Assembly: GCA_040376925.1 (NCBI GenBank)
Contig: JBEIPU010000002.1
Coordinates: forward strand, 14,343-78,342
DNA length: 64,000 nucleotides
Origin: RAM1 sp040376925
GTDB lineage: Bacteria; Pseudomonadota; Gammaproteobacteria; Burkholderiales; Burkholderiaceae_C
Reading direction: 5' to 3'
Both the position numbers and the translations under genes were made by a program. A model generated the notes under the pieces. The model did not search any database and was not told the origin of the DNA. It worked only from the letters and a program-made list of their open reading frames with translations. Below, in pieces: positions 16,983 through 25,683 of the stretch. Numbering within the stretch: position 1 is the first letter of the stretch; the number at the start of each line of letters is the position of its first letter.

Positions 16983-18656
16983 TCATGGGGTCTGGCACGG
17001 GCCTGGCAGCACCAGGTCATACCCGTCGGCCGTGACGCGACGCGCGCCCGCGGGCAGCATTTGAACGCCTGCGGCCAGTTCCGGCCAGAGCAGGTACACC
17101 GTGTCGTTGCGCCAGCCGGTACCAGCCAGCAAAGCATCTACCTGGGCACGGCGCTCGCGCGCGGCATCGGGCGACGGGCGCGCCACGGGCGCGGGCACCA
17201 CCTGCGCGCCGACGGTCCCGGCCACCAGCGCGGGCGCGATCCAGCGGTTGCCCAGCTCACCGGTGGCCACCAGCTCAAGCCGGGGGCATCGCGTCAGGGC
17301 CTGGGCCCACAACGGCGCTGCAACGGCGGCCACAGTACCCTCTGGCCCGTCGCGGAAGCGGTGGCGCAGTTCCGACAGCTTGGCAGACAGGTCCACCGCC
17401 TGCAGCAGCACGCAGGCGGCCAGCAGCCAGCTGCCAGCCGGCAAGCGGACCGTACGGCTGATGGCAACCGCCATGACCAGGTACGTCGCCGGCCAGATGA
17501 ATCGGCCACTGGCGCGAAACACCCCGAGCGCGCCTGCCACTGCCTCGCTGAGCGGCAGGTTCAGCAGAATTGTGCTGCCCACGCTGGGCTGGGCCGACAG
17601 CGCCAGCAGGGCCAGCGTAGTGCATGCGCCCAAGACGCCGATCCAGCGGGGCCACGGGACAGGAGGCGCCACGCTGGCTGCTGCCAACGCATGCCGTCGC
17701 GCCGGCACCAACGCCAGCAGTACCAGCACCAGCACACCCGCACCCAGGTAGGCAAAGCCTTCGTACTGGCCTGCCGTGGCCTGCGACTGCGCAGGCAACA
17801 GCACAGACCATTCGCGCCCGCGCGCCACATCCCGTCCATGCTGCGCCAGGAAAGCGTGCCAGTTCATCGGGTCCACCCAGGTCAGCAGGTTGGCCGAAAA
17901 AAACCCGTGTCCTGCAGACGATACCTGTGAGCCGCCGCCGATGAAGTAGCCCGCCGCCCAGGCCAGCGCACCACACAGCACCAGCGAGGCCAGGGCCTGC
18001 ACGGCCAGCAATCGCAGTGTCAGCTCGCGCAAGGCGAGCGCTGACAGAGCCGCGCCGACGCCGAGCACAGCCGCCATCAACGCCAGATAGGGATGAACCA
18101 GCACGCTGCCCATGCCCAACGCCAGCCACGCCCCCCAGCGCCACGGAACCAGCGCCAGCTGCAGCCCGGCAATGACCAGAAAATGCGCCATGAGCGCCTC
18201 ATGACCGTACACCCGCAGCAGCATGGCGGGCGCCAGCGCAAACAACAGGGCGCCTGCGCACAGCGGCCACCCGGCAATCCCCAGGGTGCGCAACAGCCGG
18301 GCGCCAAACCAGGCCGCCAGCACATGGCACAGCAGCATCCACCCACCAAAATACTGCTGGCCTGCGCTCACGCCCAGCAGCTTGGCTGCCATGGCGACGC
18401 CGGGGATCGCATCCACGAAAACCACTGACGTGGGAGCCTGACCAAAGCCATGTATGGCGCCCGGTGGCCAGCGCCAGGGCTCGGCCAGAAAGAACACGCT
18501 GCCCACATAGTGCTGTGCGGGGTCTCCGTGCAGCAGCCAGGCGGCTGAGGTAGGTTGAAGCACGTCAGCGCCATAAAGCCATGCGGCCACCAGGGTGGAC
18601 GCAAATGCCAGCGCCACCCACGGCGCCAGGTCCGTCAGCGCGCGCTTTTGCCTCAT
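16983..18656 (-). CDS. Multi-pass membrane protein, DUF6311/GtrC-like glycosyltransferase
   Basis: The 557-residue protein has about ten to twelve membrane segments and a soluble C-terminal part. ATG 18656 overlaps the stop of the SMR gene by ATGA, which sets the start; an extended open frame upstream is the shadow of that gene. After the first membrane helix a DPAQHYVG motif gives the acidic loop typical of polyprenyl-phosphate-sugar-dependent (GT-C) enzymes. FVDAIPGVAMAAKLL and GMHAFLAQHGRDVARGREWSVLLP-like segments fit the DUF6311 group. With the SMR-like and GT2 genes just upstream it forms a GtrA/B/C-like trio that would add a side sugar to a polymer in the periplasm. Confidence 0.7.
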   Translation of the reverse strand: MRQKRALTDLAPWVALAFASTLVAAWLYGADVLQPTSAAWLLHGDPAQHYVGSVFFLAEPWRWPPGAIHGFGQAPTSVVFVDAIPGVAMAAKLLGVSAGQQYFGGWMLLCHVLAAWFGARLLRTLGIAGWPLCAGALLFALAPAMLLRVYGHEALMAHFLVIAGLQLALVPWRWGAWLALGMGSVLVHPYLALMAAVLGVGAALSALALRELTLRLLAVQALASLVLCGALAWAAGYFIGGGSQVSSAGHGFFSANLLTWVDPMNWHAFLAQHGRDVARGREWSVLLPAQSQATAGQYEGFAYLGAGVLVLVLLALVPARRHALAAASVAPPVPWPRWIGVLGACTTLALLALSAQPSVGSTILLNLPLSEAVAGALGVFRASGRFIWPATYLVMAVAISRTVRLPAGSWLLAACVLLQAVDLSAKLSELRHRFRDGPEGTVAAVAAPLWAQALTRCPRLELVATGELGNRWIAPALVAGTVGAQVVPAPVARPSPDAARERRAQVDALLAGTGWRNDTVYLLWPELAAGVQMLPAGARRVTADGYDLVLPGPCQTP

Positions 18657-19000
18657 GCGCTGCGGGCCAGCAGGGCGATGCCCACCACCACGCACACCAT
18701 GCCGGCGATTCGGCTGGCTCCCAGCGCCTCCCCGAGGAATGCCACTGAAAACAGGCCGATCAGCACAAACACGGCACCCGCCATCAGCGGGGAAATCATT
18801 GACAGCGGAAAGCGCGCGAACACCAGCGCAGTCAACCCGAAACTCAGGCCATACAGCGCCACCGCCACCAGCAACGGCACCGACAGCCACGACTGCAGGT
18901 TCAGCGCGTCCGTGACGGCCGCGCGCTTGATCAGGATCTGCGCCGTGGCGTTGCACAGAACGGCTGCCGCCACCAGCAGCCAGGTCAGTGCCGTGCTCAT
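18653..19000 (-). CDS. Small four-helix EamA/SMR-type transporter, possible lipid-sugar flippase
   Basis: The 115-residue protein has four hydrophobic helices and an SMR/EamA pattern (CNATAQILIKRA, VFARFPLSMISPLMAGAVFVL, FLGEALGASRIAGM). Its length equals that of ArnE/ArnF-type undecaprenyl-phosphate-sugar flippase subunits. It overlaps the GT2 gene upstream and the DUF6311 gene downstream, each by 4 bp. That context argues for a flippase of undecaprenyl-phosphate-linked sugar rather than a drug exporter. The sequence alone cannot decide between these. Confidence 0.75.
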   Translation of the reverse strand: MSTALTWLLVAAAVLCNATAQILIKRAAVTDALNLQSWLSVPLLVAVALYGLSFGLTALVFARFPLSMISPLMAGAVFVLIGLFSVAFLGEALGASRIAGMVCVVVGIALLARSA

Positions 19001-19950
19001 GGGGCATCCTCCGGGCGTATCACGTAGTGCGGGCGCTGCTTCAGCTCGTCATAGATGCGCGCCACGTAGTTGCCGATGATGCCCAGCGCCAGCAGGATGA
19101 GGCTGCCGAAGATCACCTGCAGCAGGATCACCGTGCTGAAACCTGTCAGCGCCTGGCCCTGCAGTTTGTCCAGCAAGGCCTTGGCAGCCAGCAAGAAGCC
19201 CACGATGAGGCCTATGGTGCCCAGCCCGGTCACCAGCCCCAGTGGCGCCGACGAGAAGGCCGTCAGGTTGCGCCATGCATAGCGCGCCAGCGCCCACAGG
19301 CTCCAGCGCGTCTGGCCCCCGGCCCGCTCGGCCACGTCAAAGCCCACGCGGACCGACGGGTAACCCAGCCAGCGCACGATGCCACGGAAAAACCGCGCGC
19401 GCTCGTCCAGCCGCAGCACGGCCAGCGCCACGTCACGGTCCAGCAGCTTGAAGTCCGTGTCCTGGTCCAGCGCCATGCCCGACAACCGGGTAAACGTGCC
19501 ATAAAACGCCCGGGCGGCGAGGCGTCGCACGGCGCTTTCGTCGCCGCGCAGCTGCTTGACAGCCTCGACCACCGCCGCGCCGTCGCGCCAGTGGCCCAGC
19601 ATGGCGCCGATCAGCTGAGGCGGGTGCTGCAGGTCGGCATCAATCACCACCATCACGCGCGCCTGCAACGGCCCGCTGGCCTGCTGCAACCCGGCATGGA
19701 TGGCCGCTTCCTTGCCGAAGTTGCGGGTAAAACTGATGAAACTGATGGCGTCGTCCCCGGCCTTGAGCCGCGCCAGCGCCGCACGCGTGCCGTCTGAGGA
19801 ACCGTCGTCAACGGCCAGCAAGCGTACGGTCAGGTCCAGCCCCCGGGCCTGAACCGCTGCGCGCGCGGCGCCCAGGATCTGCGGCAACGATTCACCAATG
19901 AGGGCGGCCTCGTTGTAAACGGGGACAACCAGCACCAGCGTCGCGCTCAT
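18997..19950 (-). CDS. GT2 polyprenyl-phosphate glycosyltransferase (GtrB/ArnC-like)
   Basis: The 317-residue enzyme has the GT-A nucleotide-sugar fold at 1-225 with LVVPVYNEAALIGESL, DDGSSDGTR and the DXD-type VVIDADLQHPP. Two C-terminal membrane helices follow (about 232-252 and 268-292), ending in NYVARIYDELKQRPHYVI. This is the classical GtrB/ArnC/DPM1 arrangement that transfers a sugar from a nucleotide to undecaprenyl phosphate on the cytosolic face. Its 4-bp overlaps with both neighbours mean it is translated with the SMR-like flippase and the DUF6311 enzyme. Confidence 0.9.
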   Translation of the reverse strand: MSATLVLVVPVYNEAALIGESLPQILGAARAAVQARGLDLTVRLLAVDDGSSDGTRAALARLKAGDDAISFISFTRNFGKEAAIHAGLQQASGPLQARVMVVIDADLQHPPQLIGAMLGHWRDGAAVVEAVKQLRGDESAVRRLAARAFYGTFTRLSGMALDQDTDFKLLDRDVALAVLRLDERARFFRGIVRWLGYPSVRVGFDVAERAGGQTRWSLWALARYAWRNLTAFSSAPLGLVTGLGTIGLIVGFLLAAKALLDKLQGQALTGFSTVILLQVIFGSLILLALGIIGNYVARIYDELKQRPHYVIRPEDAP

Positions 19951-21353
19951 GGGGACAGCCCCGCCCCCAGCGCAACCTGGTGGATCTGCCGCGCGGTGTC
20001 CGCCCAGGCGGGTGCACGGAATTCGCGACGGATGCGCTCGTTGTGCGCAGCGACCTCTTCAGGGTGTGCCATGTAATGGCCCAGCCTGTCCACCCAGGCC
20101 GGCAGGTCCCACGGGTCCAGGTATTCGGCATAGGCCCCGCCCGCCTCGGGCAGCGAGGCGGCGTTGGACGCCAGGCAGAACTTGCCCCGCGCCAGGCTTT
20201 CCACCAGCGGCAGGCCCCAGCCTTCATACAGGGACGGGAACACCGTGAACGCGGCCTGGTGATACAGCCAGTCGAGTTCGGCATCGCTCACGTGGTTGAG
20301 CAACACGATGTCGGTCTGCGTTCGTGGGTCCAGCCGAATGTCGTTGAGCAGGTCCGTCACGCCCCAACCCTGCATGCCCACGAACACCAGGCGGTGCGGC
20401 ACCACGCCCTGGTCGCGCAGGCGCGCCCAGGCGCGGTAGAGGATTTCGTGGTTCTTGCGCCGCTCGATGGTGGATACGAACAGCACGAACGGCCGTTCGC
20501 CCTCGCCCACTGCCAGGCCCGCCGGCGCCCGGGCCGGCTCGCCCGAGGAACGCACTTCTGAACCCAGATGGATCACATGCATCGGCGGCACGGGGGCGCC
20601 CAGCCGCGCCAGGACAGTCTCGCAGTCGCGCCGGGTGTGGTGCGATATGCACAGCACGTCGTCGGCGCACCAGGCCATGTCAACCAGATACGCACCAAAG
20701 CCCCCGGGCGGCAGCACCACAAGCTGGGGGAACAGCGCCGGGATCACGTCATAGCAGATCAGCGTGGTGCGCAGGCCGTGGCGCTGCTTGAGCTGGTAGA
20801 GGACCTTCTGGTCCAGGTAGTCCCAGTCCAGCCCCAGTGACACCAGACGGTCGCCCGGCCCGAAGGGCGCGGGCACAGCCTGCGCCAGCGCAACACCTGC
20901 AGAGCGCCGCGCGAGCCAGGCACGCAGGCGGGCGCGGGCCACCAGCGCATGGTGCAACACGCGGTAGGCCGTATCACGCAGGCGAGGCACCCAGGGCGCG
21001 GGCAGCAGCGGAATGGCTTTGCGCAGCAGGTTCTTGACGCGGGTTTTCCAGGCGGCCCGCTGATAGGCCGCGGGTGGTTGCGCGGCCGCAGGCGAGGCTA
21101 GTTTCGCCTGGACCCGCTCGCGCGCGGCTTCCACGAAGGTATTGGCCGCGCGGTCCCATTCGCAAAAGCGCACCGCCGGGCCGTCGCCGCCTGCATGCTG
21201 CAAAAGCCAGCGGCAGTATTCCTGCTCGACGCGGATGATGCCCACGGGCGGGCGGCTCCAGTTAAGCAGTGTGGACACATGCACCCAGAGCGCGGGTTGG
21301 TGCTCAGCAGCGTGCGCAGGCAGCGGTGCAGTCTGCAAGGTGGTCTCGGTCAT
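19947..21353 (-). CDS. GT4-family glycosyltransferase
   Basis: The 468-residue GT-B enzyme has a C-terminal donor domain with FVSTIERRKNHEILYRAW, FVGMQGWG and the E-x7-E motif in YEGWGLPLVESLARGKF. The N-terminal third (VSTLLNWSRPPVGIIRVEQEY) is the acceptor side. ATG 21353 overlaps the previous stop by ATGA, so I rejected an 11-codon extension. It resembles mannosyl/rhamnosyl transferases that build polysaccharide backbones. Exact donor and acceptor cannot be read from the sequence. Confidence 0.85.
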   Translation of the reverse strand: MTETTLQTAPLPAHAAEHQPALWVHVSTLLNWSRPPVGIIRVEQEYCRWLLQHAGGDGPAVRFCEWDRAANTFVEAARERVQAKLASPAAAQPPAAYQRAAWKTRVKNLLRKAIPLLPAPWVPRLRDTAYRVLHHALVARARLRAWLARRSAGVALAQAVPAPFGPGDRLVSLGLDWDYLDQKVLYQLKQRHGLRTTLICYDVIPALFPQLVVLPPGGFGAYLVDMAWCADDVLCISHHTRRDCETVLARLGAPVPPMHVIHLGSEVRSSGEPARAPAGLAVGEGERPFVLFVSTIERRKNHEILYRAWARLRDQGVVPHRLVFVGMQGWGVTDLLNDIRLDPRTQTDIVLLNHVSDAELDWLYHQAAFTVFPSLYEGWGLPLVESLARGKFCLASNAASLPEAGGAYAEYLDPWDLPAWVDRLGHYMAHPEEVAAHNERIRREFRAPAWADTARQIHQVALGAGLSP

Positions 21354-22564
21354 GGCTTGCGCCCCTGGGCCTGGATCGCGTCGCACAGCGCTGCCAGGGT
21401 GTGGGACCAGGTCAGCGTATCGCGGCGCGCGCGTGACGCAATGTCGTCTACCGCTTGGGGCTGGCGCAGGCTTGTGGACACCGCCTGAGCATAGCGCGCG
21501 CCGGGTTGTGCCACCACCACACCCGGCAGGTCCGCCATGGTTTCAAAACCGCGCATGGCGTGGGGCGTGGCAACCACGTGACGCCCCGAATAGAGCGCCT
21601 CCGCGGTCTTCAGGTTGGAGCCGCCGCCTGACGTCATGGGCAGCACGAACGTGTGCGCCAGGTCGCGCAGCGCCGACAGTTCGGCGTCCGACAGCACGCC
21701 GGCCGCGTGGATGCGCCGCGCGTTCAGCGGCCCCCAGTGGCCATACCACGCGGACGACAGGATGTGTTCGGTCACGCTGCCGGCCAGCACCACCTTTTGC
21801 ACCGGCGACAGCGCCGCCATGCATTCACCGAAAGATTCGCAAAAGCCCGACACGTTGGGTGGGTGGGCGCTGGCCACATACAGCGCAAACGGCTCGGGCC
21901 CCAGCACCTTCTGCCAATGGCTGCGGTCCGCCGCGCTGCTGCTCCAGGCACTGACGCCGTTGGGCGCCAGCACAACGGGCGCCTGCGTCCAGCCCAGCGT
22001 CTGCTCGCGGTCCTGCACGGTCACTGTGGCTACCAGGTCGGCCTGTGCCGCACTTTGCTGCTCCAGCGCCAGGATGCCATCCAGCAGGGGCTGGCCGTTG
22101 CGAACCTTGTACTGCGCAAAGATGGCCTGCTTGAGGTGCGTTTCTATGTTCTGCGAACCGTAGATCAGCCGAAAAGCGCCCAGCGTGCCGCGTTCGCGCA
22201 GGCGTTGCACCACAGGCAACAGCCAGGGTTGCTCCAGATGGACCCAGTCCACCGGGCCGGCAAAGCGCTCCAGCGCTGTCAGCCGGGCCTCGTCCTGCGC
22301 CACAGCCTCACCGGAGGCCAGGTCTTCTATCAGGGGTGCGGCGTGCCCTTTCCATGACTGCAGGCTGGCCGGCGGCAGGGGCACATCGGCCGCGCCCAGA
22401 GGGAAGTCCGTGTAAAACGGGTTGGCCGGAAAGAAGCTGGCCTGGCGCACATCAAAGCCACGCCCGCGGTAGGCCTGCACGATGTTGGACAGGCGGAGCT
22501 GGCCGCCATGACGCGGGTTCACGATCGGGTAGGAGCCCAGGACAAGGATGCGCTGCATGCTCAT
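21350..22564 (-). CDS. Glycosyltransferase of the GT-B type
   Basis: The 404-residue protein starts MSMQRILVLGSYPIVNPRHGG, a glycine-rich acceptor-side loop seen in GT4 enzymes. Its C-terminal donor domain carries LPMTSGGGSNLKTAEALYSG, a pattern like the nucleotide-sugar-binding loop of sugar transferases such as WbaZ-like or GT1-type enzymes. The start at 22564 lies 7 bp after the methyltransferase stop. It sits mid-operon and is presumed to act on the O-polysaccharide. Donor sugar unknown. Confidence 0.8.
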   Translation of the reverse strand: MSMQRILVLGSYPIVNPRHGGQLRLSNIVQAYRGRGFDVRQASFFPANPFYTDFPLGAADVPLPPASLQSWKGHAAPLIEDLASGEAVAQDEARLTALERFAGPVDWVHLEQPWLLPVVQRLRERGTLGAFRLIYGSQNIETHLKQAIFAQYKVRNGQPLLDGILALEQQSAAQADLVATVTVQDREQTLGWTQAPVVLAPNGVSAWSSSAADRSHWQKVLGPEPFALYVASAHPPNVSGFCESFGECMAALSPVQKVVLAGSVTEHILSSAWYGHWGPLNARRIHAAGVLSDAELSALRDLAHTFVLPMTSGGGSNLKTAEALYSGRHVVATPHAMRGFETMADLPGVVVAQPGARYAQAVSTSLRQPQAVDDIASRARRDTLTWSHTLAALCDAIQAQGRKP

Positions 22565-22571
22565 GGGGCGA

Positions 22572-23570
22572 TCAACCCGGCTTGCGCGCCACCACGGCGT
22601 AATCACGCCCCTGCGTCATCAGGGCGCGCAATGTGGGATCGGCAATGGCCTGGCCGTCCATCTCCGGCGGGCTCAGGCGCAGCGTGGTTTCGTGACGCAG
22701 CCCCGCGTGCACGGCAATGAACTCCAGCAGCCCCGGCGGCAACGGCCGCTGGTGCGTCGGGTCAAGCCAGAAGCTCTGGGTGGCTACCAGCAGGTTCTCG
22801 GGGTTGGGGGTTTCCAGGATGAGCACGCCGCCGGGCTTGAGCACACGCCGCGCCTCGTCCACCAGTTGCAGCAGTACACCCAATGGCAGGTGCTCCACCA
22901 CATGGAACGACGTGATGGCCGCGAGGCTGTCGTCGGCCTGCTGGCGCAACCACGCCAGCGCATCAGCATGAACCGCATTGAGGCCGCGCGCCTGCAGCTC
23001 TCCCACCATGACGGAATTCAGGTCCACCCCAATGCCGTCGCGGCCCCATTCCTGGAGCAGGCCCAGCCATTCGCCGCGGCCGCAGCCGATGTCTGCCACA
23101 GCCCCTTCGGGCGCAGCTGCAACCCAGGGATGGTAAGGCAGCTGCCGGGCACGGATTTCATCCAGCGTGCCGCGAAACTGCTGTTCCAGTGCGGGGTAGA
23201 AGGCTTCTTCCAGCGCCGACTGCGCCACCGCAACGGGCGCGGCCTGTGGGCCGGGCGTACTGGCACCCGCGCTGCCCGCCGCATGGGCCAGCGCCGAAAT
23301 CCGGTTGCGCAGCCACTGGCTTTCGCGGGCGATGTCCGCGGCCAGCGAGTTGCGCACGAATTGCAGGTCCGCGTCGGCCGCGCGCGACAGCGTGACGCTG
23401 GTCAGCTCGCCGAGCTGGCGCTGCCAGTCTTCCAGGTGGCGCTGCTGGTCGTTCAGGCGGGCTTCCAGCTGGTCCAGCCGCTGGCGGGCCTGCAACTCAC
23501 GCCGCGAGCCATGCCGCAGGAAATCCGCGATTTCGCGCAGTTTGCCCAGTACCCGTTTGACAAGCGCCAT
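22572..23570 (-). CDS. SAM-dependent methyltransferase with N-terminal coiled coil, possible O-polysaccharide chain terminator
   Basis: The 332-residue protein begins MALVKRVLGKLREIADF. A charged coiled coil follows (about 22-68, LQARQRLDQLEARLNDQQRH), then a class I methyltransferase domain with motif I VADIGCGRGEWLGLL and SFHVVEHLPLG. The start overlaps the wzt stop by one base. WbdD-type enzymes cap ABC-exported O-polysaccharides with methyl groups and set chain length through a coiled-coil ruler. This protein has a methyltransferase and a coiled coil but no kinase domain. The link with the Wzt sugar-binding domain next door supports a capping role, which remains inference. Confidence 0.75.
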   Translation of the reverse strand: MALVKRVLGKLREIADFLRHGSRRELQARQRLDQLEARLNDQQRHLEDWQRQLGELTSVTLSRAADADLQFVRNSLAADIARESQWLRNRISALAHAAGSAGASTPGPQAAPVAVAQSALEEAFYPALEQQFRGTLDEIRARQLPYHPWVAAAPEGAVADIGCGRGEWLGLLQEWGRDGIGVDLNSVMVGELQARGLNAVHADALAWLRQQADDSLAAITSFHVVEHLPLGVLLQLVDEARRVLKPGGVLILETPNPENLLVATQSFWLDPTHQRPLPPGLLEFIAVHAGLRHETTLRLSPPEMDGQAIADPTLRALMTQGRDYAVVARKPG

Positions 23571-24796
23571 CACACCGCCTCCTTGACCGCGCGACAGCTC
23601 ACGCTGGCCTGCATCGATACCGGCCCGATCGACAGCGCGCCACCAGATGGCAGCACCTGGAACGTGAGGCAGCGGTCCCACCAATCGTAATTGCCCGCCT
23701 GGTGCGCGGCCCCCGCATGCGCCGCGACGGTCAGGCTGTAGTGGCCCGGCCCCAGGTGAAAGCCGCCCAGGTCCCACGCCACCTCCAGGCGGCCGGGCTG
23801 CGCGGACGGTAGCTCGATGCCCTGGTGGTGGGTGTTGGTGCCGTAGATGTCGTTACCCAGCCGGTCCTTGATCAGGATGCCCAGCGTCAGGTCAGGCACG
23901 GGCTGGCGCACATCGATGTCCATCACCAGCTGGGCCGGCGTTTCAGTGATCAGCGCGCGCCGCGGCTGGCCCTCCTGGCGGAACTCCACGGATGCCACGC
24001 GCACCTCGCCCGAGCCGCTGCGCCGCCCCTGCCCGCCATGCGACAGGTCTTCGTGGTGGCGGCTCAGCTCGGGCGCCAGCAGCATGTTGTAGGTTTCCAG
24101 CACCAGGGCCGACGGACCGTCTTCAATCAGCCGGCCGTCGTGGATGAGCAGCGCCCGCGGGCACAGCGAGCGCACGGACGACGGGTCGTGCGACACGAAC
24201 AGCACGGCGGCGCCGGCGTCGCGCATGGCGCGGATACGCTCATAACATTTGTGCTGGAAGTAGGCGTCGCCCACCGCCAGCGCCTCGTCCACGATCAGCA
24301 GGTCGGGCTGCACGGCGGTCGCAACGCTGAAAGCAAGCCGCATCTGCATACCCGATGAATAGGTATGCACGGGCTCGTCAAAGTATGTTCCGATTTCGGC
24401 GAAGGCCTCGATCTCGGGCATCAATTCGCGCACACGCTCCTCGGGCAGGCCCTGCAGCAGGGCAAGCTGGCGCGCATTCTCACGCCCGGTGAATTCCGCA
24501 TGCAGGCCCACGCCCAGCTCCAGAATGGCCGACACCATGCCGCGCCGCTGGATGGCGCCGGCGCTGGGCTGCTGCACGCCCGTCAGCAGCTTGAGCAGCG
24601 TGCTCTTGCCCGCGCCGTTGCGCCCGACGACGCCCACGGCTTCACCGGGCGACACGTCAAACGACAGGTCCTTGAAAACCCAGTGGGGCTCGTGCATGGC
24701 CTGCCCCGACAGCAGCTCCCACAGCTGGGCCCAGCGACTCGGGTAGCGCCGGAAAAACTTGCCAACGCCGCGTGCGCAAAGTACGGGTTCTGCCAT
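23570..24796 (-). CDS. wzt: O-polysaccharide ABC exporter ATP-binding protein with C-terminal binding domain
   Basis: The 408-residue protein has the Wzt ATPase at 1-240: Walker A GRNGAGKST, signature-like region with YSSGMQMRLAFSVAT, Walker B LLIVDEALAVGD and switch His in FVSHDPSS. A separate C-terminal beta-sandwich (about 265-400, DIDVRQPVPDLTLGILIKD, DIYGTNTHHQ) matches the Wzt carbohydrate-binding domain that recognises the capped polymer end. The presence of that domain points to an exporter that needs a terminal modification, consistent with the methyltransferase immediately downstream. It lies 3 bp after wzm. Confidence 0.92.
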   Translation of the reverse strand: MAEPVLCARGVGKFFRRYPSRWAQLWELLSGQAMHEPHWVFKDLSFDVSPGEAVGVVGRNGAGKSTLLKLLTGVQQPSAGAIQRRGMVSAILELGVGLHAEFTGRENARQLALLQGLPEERVRELMPEIEAFAEIGTYFDEPVHTYSSGMQMRLAFSVATAVQPDLLIVDEALAVGDAYFQHKCYERIRAMRDAGAAVLFVSHDPSSVRSLCPRALLIHDGRLIEDGPSALVLETYNMLLAPELSRHHEDLSHGGQGRRSGSGEVRVASVEFRQEGQPRRALITETPAQLVMDIDVRQPVPDLTLGILIKDRLGNDIYGTNTHHQGIELPSAQPGRLEVAWDLGGFHLGPGHYSLTVAAHAGAAHQAGNYDWWDRCLTFQVLPSGGALSIGPVSMQASVSCRAVKEAV

Positions 24797-24799
24797 GGT

Positions 24800-25612
24800 T
24801 CAGATCTCGTCCCGGATCAGGCTCAGGTTGCGCTTCATGAGCCGCAGCGAACCCAGCAGCGCCAGCAGCCCCACCCCGGCCACCACGGCAATTCCAGCCC
24901 AGTTGACGGGTACATCCCCCAGCAGTGCGGCCGACTGGTAGCCCTGGACGACCGGCGTCAGGAGGTTCCATTGCAGGAACGACTGGAACACCGGCGGCAG
25001 CGCCGTGATGGGGTAAACAATGGGCGTCATCCAGAACCACACCTGCAGCAGCAGCGGGATCATCAGCCCTACGTCGCGGAAAAACACCTGCAGCACCGCC
25101 AGGCCCAGCCCCAGGCCGATCGCCAGCAGCGCCTGCGTGGCCAGCAGCGGCAGGAACAGCAGCGCGCGCCAGCCGGGCCACTGGTCCACAGCCCCCAGCA
25201 GCACGGCGAACAGCCCCATCTGCACGACAAGGCCGAAGCTGGTGACAAGCAGGTCCACGGCCAGCAGGGCATACCAGGGCACGGCGGTTTTCTTGATAAG
25301 GGGCGCGTAGTTGGCAAACAGGCCGACGATGCGCGACAGCAACTCGGAAAACCACTGCCAGGTGAGCATGCCTGCGCACAGGTAGATGCTGTAGGTGTAC
25401 GGACCATGGTCGGGCAGGCCTGCGCCGCGCATGAGCTTGCTGAACACCAGGGTGTAGATGCCGATCAGCACCAGTGGCGGCAACAGCAGCCAGAGCCAGC
25501 CAAACAGGGAACGGGCATAACGGGCACGCAACTCGCGAACCACGGATGCGACGATGAAGCCCCGCCAGGTCCAGATTTGCGCGCCGCTTCGGATGAGCGA
25601 GGAAGAAGACAT
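24800..25612 (-). CDS. wzm: O-polysaccharide ABC exporter permease
   Basis: The 270-residue ABC-2 type permease has six hydrophobic helices. ATG 25612 (MSSSSLIRSGAQIWTWRGF) is the start; the open frame upstream is the opposite-strand shadow of the cyclase gene. ASVVRELRARYARSLFGWLW is the typical amphipathic N-terminus of Wzm/KpsM proteins. VWFWMTPIVYP near the C-terminus is a family signature. It forms the membrane channel for undecaprenyl-PP-linked polymer together with Wzt. It heads a nine-gene chain with overlaps or gaps of a few bases, running to 15992, and is divergent to the CHASE2 cyclase across 71 bp. Confidence 0.92.
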   Translation of the reverse strand: MSSSSLIRSGAQIWTWRGFIVASVVRELRARYARSLFGWLWLLLPPLVLIGIYTLVFSKLMRGAGLPDHGPYTYSIYLCAGMLTWQWFSELLSRIVGLFANYAPLIKKTAVPWYALLAVDLLVTSFGLVVQMGLFAVLLGAVDQWPGWRALLFLPLLATQALLAIGLGLGLAVLQVFFRDVGLMIPLLLQVWFWMTPIVYPITALPPVFQSFLQWNLLTPVVQGYQSAALLGDVPVNWAGIAVVAGVGLLALLGSLRLMKRNLSLIRDEI

Positions 25613-25683
25613 GTAGGACGGGGCGCGATGAAGAACCGCGTCGCAGTATAACCGGCGAGTCCGCGTACCATGCTCCCTTGCCG

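Noticed and set aside
18657..19007. N-terminal extension of the DUF6311 protein by about 117 residues
   Set aside because: The extension is Gly/Arg/Pro-rich out-of-frame reading of the SMR gene; ATG 18656 with ATGA overlap and a normal first membrane helix is the better start.
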